Positions 1 to 14,329 of a DNA stretch of 64,000 nt are shown here, piece after piece; the first letter of the stretch is position 1; every line of letters starts with the position of its first letter. A program made the position numbers and the translations under genes. The notes below the pieces were generated by a model. The model worked only from the letters and a program-made list of their open reading frames with translations, ran no database searches and was not told the origin of the DNA. This DNA is from Druceiella hillmani (lineage: Eukaryota > Arthropoda > Insecta > Lepidoptera > Hepialidae), in the NCBI GenBank assembly GCA_039881145.1, contig JAYKKI010000074.1, positions 11,969,501 through 12,033,500 of the forward strand. Reading direction: 5' to 3'.

Positions 1-113
1 TCCACGTCTCACATGCGTATAAAAATATGGAGAAAACTAGTATTCTTACGAGCCTGGTCTTTGTGGCTTTAGTTAAGTTGCGATTCCTCCATAATTTCTT
101 CATCTTATCCATC

Positions 114-140
114 GCATATATATATATATATATATATATA
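114..140. repeat. (TA)n microsatellite
   Basis: Uninterrupted alternating TA, about 27 bases. First of eleven such arrays in the window. Confidence 0.95.
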
Positions 141-230
141 CACCCACATGTCAGTAGCAGTTTTTTCGAAAATATTGTAGGTATGTCTCGTACACTTTTT
201 CGGTACGCAGATAATTGTCATTCCTGTTAG

Positions 231-3200
231 AGGTACGAATCTCTATACCCTACTAATTGAAACACTATTTTCGAATGATTTAAAAGCATTCTCAAAAGCA
301 GTATGTATAATGAAATTAAAAAAAATTATTATTAAAATAAAGTAGGTTCTACTAGTTTATGTGTAATAGTCGACCAACATATAATATGCAGTTGGGTCTG
401 CAAACTGTTCGTAGAAACTTCATACAAGTGACGTAAATCTATAGCAAAATTAACTTTCGGTTTTAAAAAATTAATTTAATATATCTGTGAAGGATACAAA
501 AGGTAATATATTTATATATGTATATATTGTATGAAATATTATTTAAATATATGTTATGTTTTTACGCATGTGGGCGATATAGTAAGCAATGCAAATGCGC
601 GAAATGTGCGAAAAATGCACATTTCTGAATATTTTAATTTAAATACTTAGAAATACTATGTACCCTTAAAAGTTTATACGTACCTAATACACATAGTACC
701 ATGTGTGAGTCCTGCTCATACTTGACCACTTGGTTTATACTGTTTTTATACTATTTTCAAACTTTTATTTGTGTATTAATTTTTTTAAATATTCACTTTT
801 ATTTAATTTCTTTCATTCAATACTTATTTTATTTATTTTTTAATCAAACATCTATTAACTTATTGATAGAATAAAAATAATTTAAATACTGACATAAATT
901 TCTATGTTTAATTTACGGAAGATAAGTTTCTTGGATATTACTAAATGAATTTGCTTGAAATAGTATGATACACATCAATCTCTCAACTTTTTGCCTGAAT
1001 ACGAAATATGCACTTATTTATATCACATCCCGCTTGTGTGCTTCATTCGTCAAAAACAAATTCCTTATAGTTTATAATGCCGAACATGAAATTTTTTTTG
1101 TTGGCAAGTAATCATGATACTCTGTGTAACTCGTAGAATGTTTCCCTGTACGGCCAACAGCGCGCTTTATCTCAATGCAATGCGAATATTTGCCAAATAA
1201 CTTCTTGTGAATATCGGCAGAAATTCGTGTGTTAGGATTATTTGTACAAAATATTTTGTTCACATATCTGCCAGTTTGCAGATGTTCATTAATGTAATGT
1301 TAGTAATACTTTACGCGATTTAACAATAAAGTTACCACTTGTATTTCATGAAATTATGATGTACGTGATTATTTTAATTACAGTCTGTTGCCTTTTGATA
1401 TAGTGGAAATAAATTCTAGCTGTTTATTAAATTAGGATATCAAGTTTTTAATTATTATAACGTTTTGAATAATTAGAATAAAAACAGTTAATTTTAGAGT
1501 TTCTCATCCCAAGAATAAAATATAAACTCTATAAGAAAACTGCCATGTGCGTGTATTGTCTATAACAGCCGTTTTTCTCAGAAAATCTTTGGCCATAGTT
1601 CCTTTAAACACTTTTTGTAATATGGAGTATGTTATGAAAGTGTTAGTTACAAGAGAGTCAATAGTTTTCTTTGTAATTTTAGGTAGCATATTTTCAGAGA
1701 TATACAGAAAAATATGAAAAAGGTAAGTCCCTCTCCTACCTTTGGTTCCAAGATAAATGAATAGAAAATTACGGAAAAACCATGTTTTTAGACACCTATG
1801 CAAAGTATGTAGGAAAATCGTAACGAAGATTATATATTTATTAGTTTTAGAGATATTTACGATAATATACGTCCTCCTACTTATATTAGCTATTAAATAT
1901 TTATTGCGCTAGGAACTACAAATTAGTAACAATTTATTTTACATAAAATAATTTTATTTAAAAAGAGGAATGCCTGACGTGTGAGTCAGACTGGCACCTC
2001 ACCGATTTTTTTTACTAGGTGCATAGATATATTTTTATATTTATTCTATAATTTCTCCTCTCAAATTACCTTGAAAAAATTTAGATCAATTGATTTTGTA
2101 TTTTATGGAAAAATTATAATCTTATTACAATCGTGACACGTGCACCATAGGCAGAAATATATTAAGTAAGTGACCAATTTCAGGTTAGACATATCTCCTT
2201 CAATTGGTAACATTTTCAACTCTCGAAGGCTTATGTACAGGTAATTCATGAATAAAAAAGTTTTAATAGGAAAGAAAGTACTAGAAGATACTTTAACAAC
2301 CTAACTTCACCCCAACATAACAAATGTGAAATTATGTTATATGTATTATAGGTTTCGTAAAAATATATCTTTTGAAATGATCTCATACTTACTTCCATGA
2401 AAAAATCCAGCTTGTCGAGCCCTACGATTTTTTCTGAACCACACATCGGAAAAGGAAGAGCTCACAAATTTTTCTTGTGCGGCAATTGTTCTGCAGATCC
2501 ATTGAAACATGCATTATTAAAATTATGACATTACAATTTATAATATATAATTTATAATTATGACATTACAATTTATAAATATACATAAACATATGTTGAT
2601 GAGATAGATTGATGAGGAATCTCATGCACGACTGAGCATGCGTCAAGGTCCCAGAAGATAAATAAATTTAAATAGGAAACATCAATTTTGATACAAATTT
2701 GTCGCAAATAATTATAAATTGTCGTCTATTTGAAAAAAAAATACCGGAAACCAACTCAAAAATATACAAGCCAAAATAGTCTATCTTGAGTTAATTTTTC
2801 TAATGTTACCCAGAACATTGTGCACTTCAACATAATCAAATGACAAATTTTAGATTAATTCGATGCTATAATTTTAAGAATGATGTAGACAAGTTCAACA
2901 TAAATCTGCTTAGCATTAAAAATAACCAAAGCCGAGTGCATTAAAACGCCACATTTGCACTACTTTTTTATGAAAGGAACAGAAACGAGTTAAGAACCCT
3001 AAGTTAAGAACCCTAGAAAGGTAACTATACAAGGGCTAAATATTTATCATTCCCGAATCGGACTATTTTACAGAAGAGATTTTAAAGTCGTATAACAGAC
3101 GATATCTATGGTATTGTAAGAGGATGCTCAAAAATGCAGAATCATGGATTAGATTACGAAACTCAAAACTATTACTCGACAATTCAATCAAAAGATATTG

Positions 3201-3240
3201 TCCATAGAGATCTAAAGCAATACTGTCACGAACTTATGTC
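231..3240. other. Non-coding, no gene seen
   Basis: AT-rich sequence with no frame I can recognise as coding. It holds two small tandem duplications. A 23-base unit beginning AATTATGACATTACAATT repeats with a 35-base period at 2521-2578. AGTTAAGAACCCT occurs twice in a row near 2987-3014. The small open frames on the minus strand near 1072 and 1504 match no family I know. Confidence 0.6.
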
Positions 3241-3259
3241 AGAGTGGTAGTGGTCTTGA

Positions 3260-3960
3260 TGATTATATACATGGTTAGCCTTCTTCCTCATTCCTCTCGA
3301 CTCGGATGGCTGCTTTAACAAATAACTTATGTCGATTAATTTCGTTTCTAAAACACTGTTTAGTGCGGGTCTCTGTCACCATATTTCGTCCATCGGAATA
3401 GAAATCATCCTCGAATGCCTCGATGTTAATCTTTTTCCGTCAACCTTTCTCTGTACCACTTGACGCTCCATCAAAAATGGTCTTCTCGGGGTATGTCCAG
3501 AAAATTTAAGAATTCGCAATTTTCCAGTTGATGGAACTTAGTTGATGGTCTTCCTTTTGTTTTCAACTCCTTTACAATGTAGATATTGGGGCGAAAAGCG
3601 CCCAAGGAATTTTTAGCATGCGCCTCCAGCACCACTACTCAAGCGAATCGATTTTAAGACGGTCTTTTAATCTGAGGCTCAGGTTATCTGCTCCGTATAG
3701 AAAAATTGAAAAAAAAATTTCATTCGTCGAACCTTGGTTTTTTTAAATATTCGTCCGTCTTTCGCTATCTTATCCAGCTTTTCGACAACAAATTTTATGA
3801 TGGCACAATATTTTTTGATTTTCTCTTCGCCACCTTAAATATTGGACACAGATGAACCTAAGTAAATATAATTTTATACCACCTCACAGTTGGCAATAAT
3901 CGATGAATATCAAAATTTTCGTCTTTTCTCAATTAATGGCGTGTCCAAAATATGTTATTG
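3260..3960 (-). pseudogene. RTE-type LINE relic, 3' end of reverse transcriptase ORF
   Basis: This is the decayed C-terminal part of an endonuclease-reverse transcriptase of a non-LTR retrotransposon. Reading the minus strand from 3900 down, one frame gives NYIYLGSSV, then a GG..E.KIKK stretch, then KLDKIAKDGRIF and KKTKVRRMK (about 3890-3680). This is the region just after the polymerase core in RTE-like proteins. At 3650-3604 the next segment reads WCWRRMLKIPW. At 3525-3383 it reads LRILKFSGHTPRR, followed by VVQRKVDGKR and a final W. This order (YLGS, KL.KI.KD, W.WRRML, L...GH..R, GK..GKR) is characteristic of the family. Several frameshifts and stops separate the blocks, and nothing upstream of the YLGS block survives. 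The exact clade is uncertain, and no target duplication or poly-A tail could be assigned. Confidence 0.82.
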
Positions 3961-6900
3961 AGAATTTTAGCCATTGAAGACATATTTTAAAAATTAAAAT
4001 TACGAAAAAATTATATTCCAACATATTTGTATATTTTCATATACGGTATAGGAGAATCTTTCCCAGTTTCTTAAGAATCGTTATCAAGTTAGCGATTCGA
4101 TCTCAGTTTCTTTACAAAACACGTATGGGTCCTAATTTTACGTAAAGGTTGCCATAATTAAAATAACACATTAAAATTGGAAGGTTGTAAAACATATACG
4201 AACTTAAAATATATTGGTGAGAGAATAAAGCTTTACAATTTTATTAACACTATAGATCAACAATTTTTCAATAAAGTTTGATTGCCTACTTTTAATTCAA
4301 AGGGCCAATCTTTATTTTTAAATTTAACCTAATCTAGTTTTTTGTTTCTTACTTTAGTTTTAGTTTTTAGTTACTCTAGTGTACTTTTAAGATATTCTAG
4401 TTTACGTTGAGACTTTTAATTCTTAAATTCGTAGCATGATAGTGGTTTAACAATTCTACTCAGTATTTGATTTTATCAGTAGATCTATCATTTCAATTTT
4501 TTATTCTTGTAACAAATCTGTAATAATCTAGATAAAATATAAATATATCCAGTACATTATGTAAACTTTATGCTAATGAATTGTATTAACAGATATTATA
4601 TATTATAGATAACTACATTAACAGATAATTTGGACTTTTGTTAGAAATATCAATGCAGTCACTGAAAAATCGCTGGTCTGACCCCCATTGACTTTAATTA
4701 TTAAGAAATTTAGTTCCTCTAGAACAATACCACCCGCTCAAAAATTAAAACCTTACATAATAATATTATTGAACCCATTATACTAACCGTTTCTACCACT
4801 GGTGATGTTATATACATGATATGAATCACAATTATTCCCGTAAATTTGGTATCTTTCGTTCAAACGGTTGCGGTTTCCATAAAAATACTATACGCTCTAG
4901 GAATATATAAATCTTAAGGCCAAAGTTTCGGTTATCTAGGTGTGAAATTATGCAATGAATGATTTTTGCAAAGACAACTACAAATTGCATTTTCACACTG
5001 CAATAGCCCATACAAATTATTCACATTAATCTCCAAAAATAAAACAGAAATATTGGATATAAAAAGTATTCTGAAATTTCCAAAAAAATAGAACCATCTG
5101 CAAAGAAAATTGTTGTTCATTTCACTGTCACCTAGAATAAATGTTTTACCTTACTATATTTTTGTTGTAATTTAAAAGAATGGCAGAAATACATTCACTG
5201 AAAAAACAAATCGAAAGGCCAGAATGGAGTAAATCCATAATACTCGTCCGAAATCTGCATGGACTTGTGGTACATGTAATATTATTACCGACAGTAGATT
5301 TAAGACGGTGGAATACTCGGTGAAAGTTTAATGGTCGACTCATTACTTTATCTAATCATAATTTTTCTGCTTTTCATTAATTTACTCAAAACTATTGGTA
5401 TCAATCAAAAACTTTTTCTATTAAACGAATTTACTTTCTTATTTACTTGATAAACTTACATTTTTCGTAAAAGATGAAATTTTTAAAGACATTATCTTTT
5501 GGCTGCTTATTATTGGATATTAACTTTTGTATTGCTTGGACGTCTAAAGTTAATTTTATTGCTAAATTTAGATTTCGACAAAAGAAAATCATTAAAAAAT
5601 ACCCATTGAGAGAAAAATATAGGGCTCCACACAGATAAACCTTTCGCAGTCACATTATGATTAAAAATTATATTATATTAGTCGTTGATTTCTTAATTAA
5701 TATCGTTTTTTACAGCTGAATGATGAATGCGTATAGGCATAACGAAACTGGTAAAAATGTATTTTTTTTTTATAGTTTTTTTTAAATTTTTTCTCCGAAC
5801 ATAAAGTAACATGACAGATTTTTAACTTGTTACTTGTCTGGATTATTAGTGTATAGTTACAATGATATGCAAAATTTAAACTAGATGATTGTCAATTGAG
5901 ATAAATATGAATGAAGAAGGACGGAGTATGCGGTTCTATTTTACTCTACTTAAAGTATCAGTCGTATTGCGACTAACTAAATAAAGAGTTCTTGTTTTTT
6001 TTTTATTTGTCGCCTACCATCGTCATGGTTGAAATTTTAAATATTTTTTATTTTGTGACGTATGTAAACGCAAATGCAATTTGCGGACCATTTATTAAAA
6101 ATTTTTATTTTATCTCGCAGTAAAATTAAATTATTTCGCACATCCGTACAATTCGAAGCATATCAATTAAAACAATTCAAAACACATCAAATAATTGAGC
6201 TTCCATTGTATTTCAAAATCACTCATTGAAAAATCTAACCAGCTAAAAGCCTTACAGTTTCCAAACACAGGCATGGATTTTTAAAATACTTTGTCTATAT
6301 TGATGCGAAACATAAAATAATTTACATCTAAGAGATGAAGAGGTTAAAGCTTTATTGTCTGGTGAGAAAAAAACTAAGCGATTTTATTTATTTACCTTCT
6401 AAAACCCAGGCAAACAAGAGGTCCGCAAAGTTTGGGTGTCAATCAAGGCCAGTTCACATGTACTTGCTATTTCAATCTAATGTTTACTCAATAACGACTA
6501 ACTATCAATTTTAACTGTTTTATTATATGCTGTGAATAAAAAATCACAATGTTTAAATCTGTTCAAACATATTCAGTGGCTCTGAATCGTTTATTTACAA
6601 CGGTTATCTCTTTTTTTAAATCTTCAAGAATATTTCTATCAATATTTCACATTTCATGTTGAAAGTCGTTATATTTACATCGAAATAAAGAAATTCTCAT
6701 TTATATTTTCTTTTGTGATTGAATGTTACGAAAGAAGGGCTAGAGAAAAAATTAATTTCTTTTTATTTGTACGATCAATATAGTGTCGATCGTAGGAGCA
6801 AAATTTGATCATCCAAAACACAAAAATTTAATATAAAACTGTTTTCAAGTACAGATTAATTTATAAGATACTCGCCAAAATGGCAGATTTAATTATAATA

Positions 6901-8145
6901 TTATTTTATTATTCATTTCGAATTAATTTTGAAACTAAAAATATTATTAATCGAGTCATAAGTGACTGAAAAATCACACTTGATTGATCTCACAATAGAA
7001 AGAAAGAAGTGAAAACATCGAAACTTCCGTGTTTATATCCATATTGGTGTAAGCAAACCTCTATTCATTTTATCACTCTGAATTTTATAAAGGTAATATT
7101 AAAATTTGCTCTTGTAATTTCTACAATATTTACGCGATATTTAAAAAATGATGTCATTTTTGAAGCAAAAGATTTTTTCTAAACAAAATACAAAACATAT
7201 TACTACACATTCAACGATATTTTTATGTATCAATATCACCCGTGATCCAAATATTACTGAACAACCTATTAATTATAAGTTGATACATACATTGAGCATA
7301 CTAATGCTTTAAATAATAATTTCTTCAATAACCACATCTGGACTTATCATATACTATGTTGCACACTTTCATTGGTGGTGTCAACCCGAACGGCAGCATT
7401 TTTGGACAATCATAAATCTAAATTTCAGATAAATTAAAATTGCTCTTGTTTGCGATAGGATTTATGGTATGTATTAATTTTTTTAAAAACGTTGAATAAA
7501 AAAAATCGAAATGTAAAACAGATTTATTTTTGCCTTTATAAAATTAATTTAAACCGGCACTCTCTTATTTTCATTTCAAATGGTTATAATATTAGGCTAT
7601 AAATTCAAGGAATTGTAATTTACGGATTTTTTCGAGTTAAAGAAGTACATTGTTTATTTTCGTTTTCTATTGAACATTTTTTTCTCATTTCACTTTTTTC
7701 TGTCTCGGCAAAATAAAAACCGATAAATTAGGTACAATTAATGGATCACCAAAGATTCTAATTTTTGTACAATATTTCTGGGATGAGTTATTATTTCTAT
7801 TCAATACTAGCAAATGTGTTACCAATTATAAGTTTTCAGCCATTATAATATATTTTACATATTTTTGTCGTGCTTTAAGTTTGTGAATTTTATTTCCAAT
7901 TATGTTTATTAGATGACATTCTGGAGTGTAGAAAAGCAATCATGTCAACGATATATCATTAAATTTAATTTATAGACACAATAATTTTTATAGATAGTGA
8001 TTGAACTTGCTTTGAAAATATTTCCTTTGTGAAATTACTTTTAGTTTTATACCTGAAATTAGTAATTTGTTCAGTGAACCTGGTCCCTTTATTTTTTTTT
8101 CTTTATATAATTATGCAAAAGAAAGGGATAATGAGTACAGTCAAG
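3961..8145. other. Non-coding, no gene seen
   Basis: Uniformly AT-rich, with long A and T runs and stops in every frame. I see no transposon motif, RNA gene or strong repeat. Confidence 0.6.
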
Positions 8146-8460
8146 TGCACGATCGTGTTGCTAAAAAGGCGTAAAATATATCAAGTTTAAGGTCGCGTTG
8201 CTACATATGCATAATTCCCTTACAAAGACCACACACCTTACCGACAAGGGCATACAACGACAAGCGTATACGACGTACACGAGTAGTGGTGGCGAACTTG
8301 CCTGGCAGAGCACCTCGCATTAGAGATGAATCTCTTTTAATCAACTGTGGTGGTGTGATCGCTTCAGTTCCGGAAGTTACTGAAGCGGTTTCGGGTTTCA
8401 AAAACGTGGGAGGGCACTTTCTAAGCAGGCTTTTCTTACGTTCCTTGCTCAGTTTATACA
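8146..8460. other. GC-richer island, function unknown
   Basis: About 300 bases clearly richer in G+C than the flanks. It is open for 66-70 codons on both strands (8286-8498 plus, 8201-8401 minus). Neither translation shows a family motif, so the open frames may simply follow from the composition. A small inverted repeat (CTTCAGT / ACTGAAG) lies near 8363-8386. It could be a regulatory element, a decayed exon or an old repeat; the sequence does not decide. Confidence 0.3.
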
Positions 8461-11167
8461 GTTATATCGTAAAAGCATGCATATATAACCATACATAAAT
8501 TATGTCTTACTAAGTGTTATTTTTTTATAAAATAAAAAAAAAAAAAAAAAATGTGTGTTGTGCATAATTTTGTTCATTATCAAAATTAAGTTGAGATAGA
8601 TCGTATTTAATTTCATGATTTCAAATCCCTAATGGACTCTATATTTTAATTTCATGGTGGGGTACGTACAAAAAAAGATGAAAAATAAATTAATACTTTA
8701 ATGTCACATTAGTAGGGCATATAGATTGTTTAACTTGTAATCCTGAACTATGCAATATTTAAAATTCTATCAATACATGTCCAATTTTTTTTCCGTAAAG
8801 CATTCAACCAACCAAAGAGAAAGGATGATTAACAAATATTTTATAAATAATTTATTATTTAGTATAACCCCCCAGATCCATTTGTGAAACGAATAAAAAA
8901 ATCACGCACTTACGCGTTATAAAATTTCCATGTAATCTCAGTAATAGCTCTCGAGATTTATGTAAGTTAATATTTTTATGGTCGTATCAAATGTAAAAAA
9001 ATCGTGGATGTTTTCTAATATCAGTGGATATTTCAGCTTATTGCTGAAAATATTTACTGAATTTTTGATCACTGAAAATATCCACTGATATTTTAAATAT
9101 TTTATTTCGTTAAAAAAACAAATACGAAGGTGGTGGACTTATCATTAGAAAATAAATATTTTATAGCCAGTCAAAAAACGACAAATCAATCACATCTGTT
9201 ATATGCTCTAATTAAACGAAAAGATAAAATATTAATATATATTTAAATTAATAATATAAGCAATGACAAAAAAAGTAAAGAAGTATGGCATAGACGAAAA
9301 TTAGAAGTAAAAATACTATTAATGTGAAATTAATACCACACAGGCGTCGCGTAATGGATATAGAGAAGTAATGAAAGATGAGGTATTCAATCCACAGGTT
9401 ATTTTAAGTAATAAAATTTGGGATTATATTTTGAAAACAGACACTGAGGCACACTTTATACTTGTATTAAGTTTATTCCTATTTTTATCTGTATTCAGTG
9501 TATTCCATAGTTTTGTGGCATATACAGTAAACGATATTTCGAAGTATTTAGTTCCGTACTGAGGTATTATGAGGATTTTCTTATATGTAATACCTACAAG
9601 CTTAAGATCATGAACTAAAGTGTTAAAATTTTAATCGAAAATATAAAAGAGGGAAAAGATTATTAAAGACGTTATATAAAAGGGATAAAGATGTAAGTTT
9701 TGCTAGTGTCGAATCTCTAACCATTTTTATTGTGATCGATGCAAAAATACAGGTTTTTAAACTATTATAATTAATTGAGAAATTCCTTTGTTCAATAAAA
9801 ACTACTATATATAAAATTATAAAATATACAGGAACAGAAACTTAAAATTAAAATAGTAATATTAATGTATGTATGACCAAATGTATTTTATCAGTGAAAC
9901 AAAAAATGTGCAGAAACAGAAAGTTATGAAAATAACAACTATATAATACTCGTTTTTCTTAAAAGTAATTAGAGTATAGCGATCTCTATCTGGACATCAG
10001 CAAGGACAATATATGTGGTGAGAAGAAATGCTGAGATTCAAGAGGAATCTTGTCAAACTGGAGAATAAACTTCACTTACGGTCCCAATTTTTTCGTACAC
10101 GGAATTTTTGGATATACCGATTATCTTTATATTTGATTTATCAGAAATATTCAAATTTACTCCTAAACTACTATTTTTACAGCAATAGGCGTCAGATCAG
10201 ACACCAATAGGCGTCGTTAAAACTTCTCATTTAAGTGAATACTAGCAACAGCAGTGAAAAATGAGCACAATTGTATACATCCATCAGCACTCAACTCATA
10301 TTTAATGAAAAGGTTTGATTGTCTACGATACGTAGATGTTAAAATCTCTTAAGTTTTGTCTACGCTTGTGCGACGTAAGAGAGAGAATCCCGCGAGACGA
10401 AACGTCTACGATGCGGTATTATAAGGCGTACAGGCGAAATCATTGAGTGACAGCAACATGGCATAAAAGTAGTGCCGAAAATGTAATTTTCAGTCTATTA
10501 ATAACTAGACAGTATAAGCTTGAATTGCAGACGCCAAAGGTTGTGCAAGTTTCTATTACTCGTTCAGAAAATATGCGCAATATCTTTTGTGTGATCCACG
10601 TCGCTGACGCTTTTCTCTGGTTGCACAATTGTGGATGTAGTGTCAGTCAGTACTTATTACATGGACCGGTCACCGCTTATACAATATTAATACATAAGGA
10701 TAATATTCAGTTCGATGGATTTACATTTAAATATTTATATCACTAGGGATATTCAGGAGGTAATTTTACATCTCAGTTTTGTCTGTGTAATATAGTTTTT
10801 AACTCAATTAGGGCTATATGTCAATAAACTGATAAATATAATTGAAAATAAAAATACACGACATAACCCGGTTTCGTCCGGGTACAATATTTTTATTATT
10901 ATTTTTTCTCTAATGTTTTCATGTTTTTCTTCACTTTGTTTTTCTCTTATTCGACGCACTGTTTTTCTTGTTCTGTTTTTTGTGCTGTATTTTCTCTAAA
11001 TTTGGCACATATTTTTAGATATTGGTATTTTTGCGATAAAATCGACAAAACAATAAAACACAGAAAATCAATAAAAATTAAGAACCAAAATATTCACTTT
11101 GGTCTTTGGCTTTTTTTCTCTTTGACTTTTTCTTCTTTATTGATAAAATATTACTAAATATAATACA
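8461..11167. other. Non-coding, no gene seen
   Basis: AT-rich. A GC-richer patch lies at about 10370-10680 with a 99-codon open frame on the plus strand (10447-10746) that matches nothing I know. CAATAGGCGTC occurs twice near 10183-10215. Confidence 0.5.
9017..9092. repeat. Imperfect inverted repeat, about 20-bp arms
   Basis: Arms 9017-9036 and 9072-9092 are reverse complements except for one missing T, separated by 35 bases. The arm reads AATATCAGTGGATATTTCAG. Confidence 0.85.
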
Positions 11168-11590
11168 CGCCCAAGTTTCGTCTGTAAAAAAAAGGTATGT
11201 ACCTTTTAAGACCAAAATTTCAAGAGTATAGCATGTGCAATTTTCAGTTGAGAACATTCTTGAATACATGGGCAGAGGTTCATCTTATATTCCTTTGAGA
11301 ATCGAAGTATCTTGAACATAGCATGTATAATCTCCAATTCAGGATATTTTTGATTACCCGCCCGCCAAATTGCACGTTATACAACTTTGATATTCAAACT
11401 ATCTAGAAGAACCTAAGTTCGTCTCATATACCATTAAGAATAGATATTTATAGAACGAATCATATACAATTTACAGATCAGCACATTCTGATGTGTACTC
11501 GCGCGGCTGTTCGTCTTTGAAGATCAACATTTCTAGAATATGGCATGTATAATTTCCGTTTCAGTACATTGATTATTCCGATCCATTTGA
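11168..11590. repeat. Degenerate tandem array, unit about 110 bp
   Basis: Four diverged units share, in the same order, a TTCGTCT-like block, a TTCTAGAATATGGCATGTATAA-like block (AGAGTATAGCATGTGCAA, GAACATAGCATGTATAA, GAACGAATCATATACAA, GAATATGGCATGTATAA), a TTTCAGTACATT-like block and a GATTACTCGCGCG-like block. Spacing varies by indels. Unit boundaries are approximate. Confidence 0.7.
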
Positions 11591-11699
11591 TATTTGAGGT
11601 TGTAACGGGTGTATGAAAGGCGAGTGTTTATGAGAAATTTACGACATTTTATGATATTCTGAAACCTTTTAGAAAAAGTGGAATTTTCTTAGTAAATAT

Positions 11700-11784
11700 T
11701 CCGTAAAGTTAAACATTCCCCCCACCCACTCTCCCTCACGCACAGTGATGGAGAGTGGGTGGGGGGAATGTTTAACTTTACGGA
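11700..11784. repeat. Perfect inverted repeat, 35-bp arms, 15-base loop
   Basis: Left arm 11700-11734 and right arm 11750-11784 are exact reverse complements around the spacer 11735-11749. Half of each arm is GC-rich (CCCCCCACCCACTCTCC), unlike the surroundings. There is no coding content. A stable cruciform or RNA hairpin would form. The perfect identity of the arms implies recent origin or active correction. Confidence 0.97.
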
Positions 11785-11901
11785 TTGATGGGAGACCAAG
11801 GGCCACACTACTACCAGAAGTGTAAGTATAAGACGGTAGGTGATTCAGGAGAAAATATAGCAGTTCCGAACATGCACATGTCTTTTATTTTTCTGTACCT
11901 A

Positions 11902-11902
<1 letters not shown>

Positions 11903-11941
<39 letters not shown>
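11903..11941. repeat. (TA)n microsatellite
   Basis: About 39 bases of alternating TA. Confidence 0.95.
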
Positions 11942-11943
<2 letters not shown>

Positions 11944-14329
11944 AATATTTTCTATTATTGTAGTCTAAAAAAGCACTTCTGAGTTTAGTTGTAGGCTCAA
12001 GTACTTTATCGCAAAGTCAATGACTAGCATAAATAAGTGACAAACTCATGGTAAAAGAGTTATTGTATATTTCGTTACTTACTTTTATGTTTCGTGACTT
12101 TAAGGTAAAAATTGGTAATATCTAAGCTGTAATACCAACTAAATTATCCAAGTGCTGAATTTCAAGTTGTTACCCCAATTACAATACTCAAACAGCACGA
12201 TTTCATAATATTACAAAATTTTCTCATAAAAGTCTGCAATGAAAGCTATATTTTTTAAATTTTTTTGTATATTTTCAATTTAATGATAATTTTTCCAAGT
12301 TTGTAGAAAGAGAATTAAAACTCAGTAAAAAATTGAGATAAATGAAATCCTTTAGATCTTATAAACAGGGTATTTTTCAATTATACTCCCTACATTTAAA
12401 AAAAATTCTTTTCCATTTCTGTCATAGCGTTAAAGGAAAAATATGCAAAAATGTAATTTAAAGCATTATCAATATTTATTTTTAAATTAACACTTTTTTC
12501 TTTTTCATCGCCAATTATTTTAAATTAAAACATTCCTGGTTTGCATATACTTCCTTTTTGGATTTTCATAATTTTTTTCTCCTAACTCTTGATATGGGTT
12601 GAACCTTAATATGTTAATGATGTTTTTACCTTGTTGAAAGCTCATTTTTTAAATCAACTATTTTCTCTTCACTCTTGCAGTAAAATGTATGGTTCTGATA
12701 CATAATATCTCATTGACTTTTATTTTGGAAGACGCTTCCAGATAAGAGTATGAAAGTTCGTATTAGCTTTCTAAATTTTCCCGGGCCAACATTTCTTTAC
12801 ACGCTAAGAAATAAAACATTTATATGAAGGATTGAGTCCTTCATATAAATGTTTTATTTCTTCAACTACTGCAAGTGGAAAGTCTTTCTTATGAGATAAG
12901 CTTTACTGTTGGTTAATCCATAAGAAGACCAAATTTGTGAGTCACCAAGGGTTTAGAATATAGCGGATAACCCTATGCTTCTGAAAGTTTATAGAAAAAA
13001 TTATATATTTTTAAATAATTTATTGTTTTGTAAAGAATCATAGTTGAATATAATTTGAAAATTAATGTGACGATATAGAATTAAAATCAAAATGGTAACT
13101 AATCGCGTAAAGCAATAAGTAAAAGCGGCTAGGAGGAACACCATCAAAATCAAAAAGATATAAAGATCATTTAATAAACAATTACGCAATTAATAATTGG
13201 TTGCTTTATTGACATTATCCAATTGGTTACATTGACAAAGACGAAAGATCATATAATTATAAAATAAAAATACTTCGTAAAATCTAAATTATATGTAAAT
13301 TTTAATTTGTGCGCCATCATTAAAAATAAAAAAAATACAATTCATTTTAAAATAATAACTTACAATTCTATTAGCAAACGCGCAAAAAGTTAAATAATGG
13401 TTAGTTTTTAGACATAGACTGCTTTATAATTGCTATATATTTTTTTAAAATCCGCAATAATCCTTATAAGAGGTTGCTCTGTTCTAAATTTAATTTTATA
13501 TTTATTTTGAGATGACTTTCAAATAAAGGAGGATTGAAAGTTCTCCATCCGATTGATTTTTTTCGTGTATGTTTTTTTCATATCTACGGTATTTATTAAC
13601 CAATTTAGATGACTTCATTTTTATTATGATATACTCTTAGTTGGTATTCATATAAATTTGGTTAAAATTTGCCCACATAACTTGAAGATTTACCGTAGAA
13701 TTCCTCGTCACTGAACTGCATAGGCATCATTATTCAATTTGAATAATACGGTGTAAAAATTTCATAATAAAGCACGACTACAGGTGACATTAATTTTCTC
13801 TTTAGCAAAACCAAGATGCAATGATGGAGCCGTCATGGAGTAACCGAAACTCTTCAATATTGCGAAGTGACATAATAGAATTAAACTTGTTTAACTTATT
13901 TTGAAGTAGGTAAGAAAACGAAAAATTAAATATCTAACTAAGTACATACAAAGACATAAAACCAAATTTTTTGTGTTATCTCCTATCTTTGGCTCCTTTT
14001 TACATGAAGGGGTGTACTCCTACTTTTGTCTCATGACATTTTTTTAAGATCTTAACCATGGTAATTAAATGTAAACAATAGAATGTACCCAACAATGAAT
14101 AGCACAAATCCAGTGAACGAGTTTGAATGATATATGTCTAATTATATCTAATGATAAAGTCTCCAAAATGTTGACATGACTAAGAACAACGTAACTCCGA
14201 ACATAAGTAAAATCAGAATAGAATGGTAGAGCCGGATGTTGGGGATAGGTACTCGCACTGATAAAGTAAGCTTATCGAGTTTTGACTTGTTTCATTTAAC
14301 TTGACGTAAGCAAGAAAATGTCAAAATAA
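11942..14329. other. Non-coding, no gene seen
   Basis: AT-rich. Apart from the perfect hairpin at 12806-12862 I see nothing assignable. Confidence 0.6.
12806..12862. repeat. Perfect inverted repeat, 26-bp arms, 5-base loop
   Basis: Arms 12806-12831 and 12837-12862 are exact reverse complements around TTGAG. The arm starts AAGAAATAAAACATTTATAT. No transposon ends are seen. Confidence 0.97.

Noticed and set aside
1504..1803. 99-codon minus-strand frame
   Set aside because: Composition is like neighbouring noise (Phe, Ile, Lys, Tyr) and no motif is recognisable.
2930..3020. Possible BED/hAT fragment (KAECIKTPHLHYFFMK)
   Set aside because: The resemblance to a zinc-finger tail is short, and no adjoining transposase blocks could be found.
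10447..10746. 99-codon plus-strand frame in a GC-richer patch
   Set aside because: No family motif, no splice context, and an overlapping minus-strand frame of similar quality; not supported as a gene.
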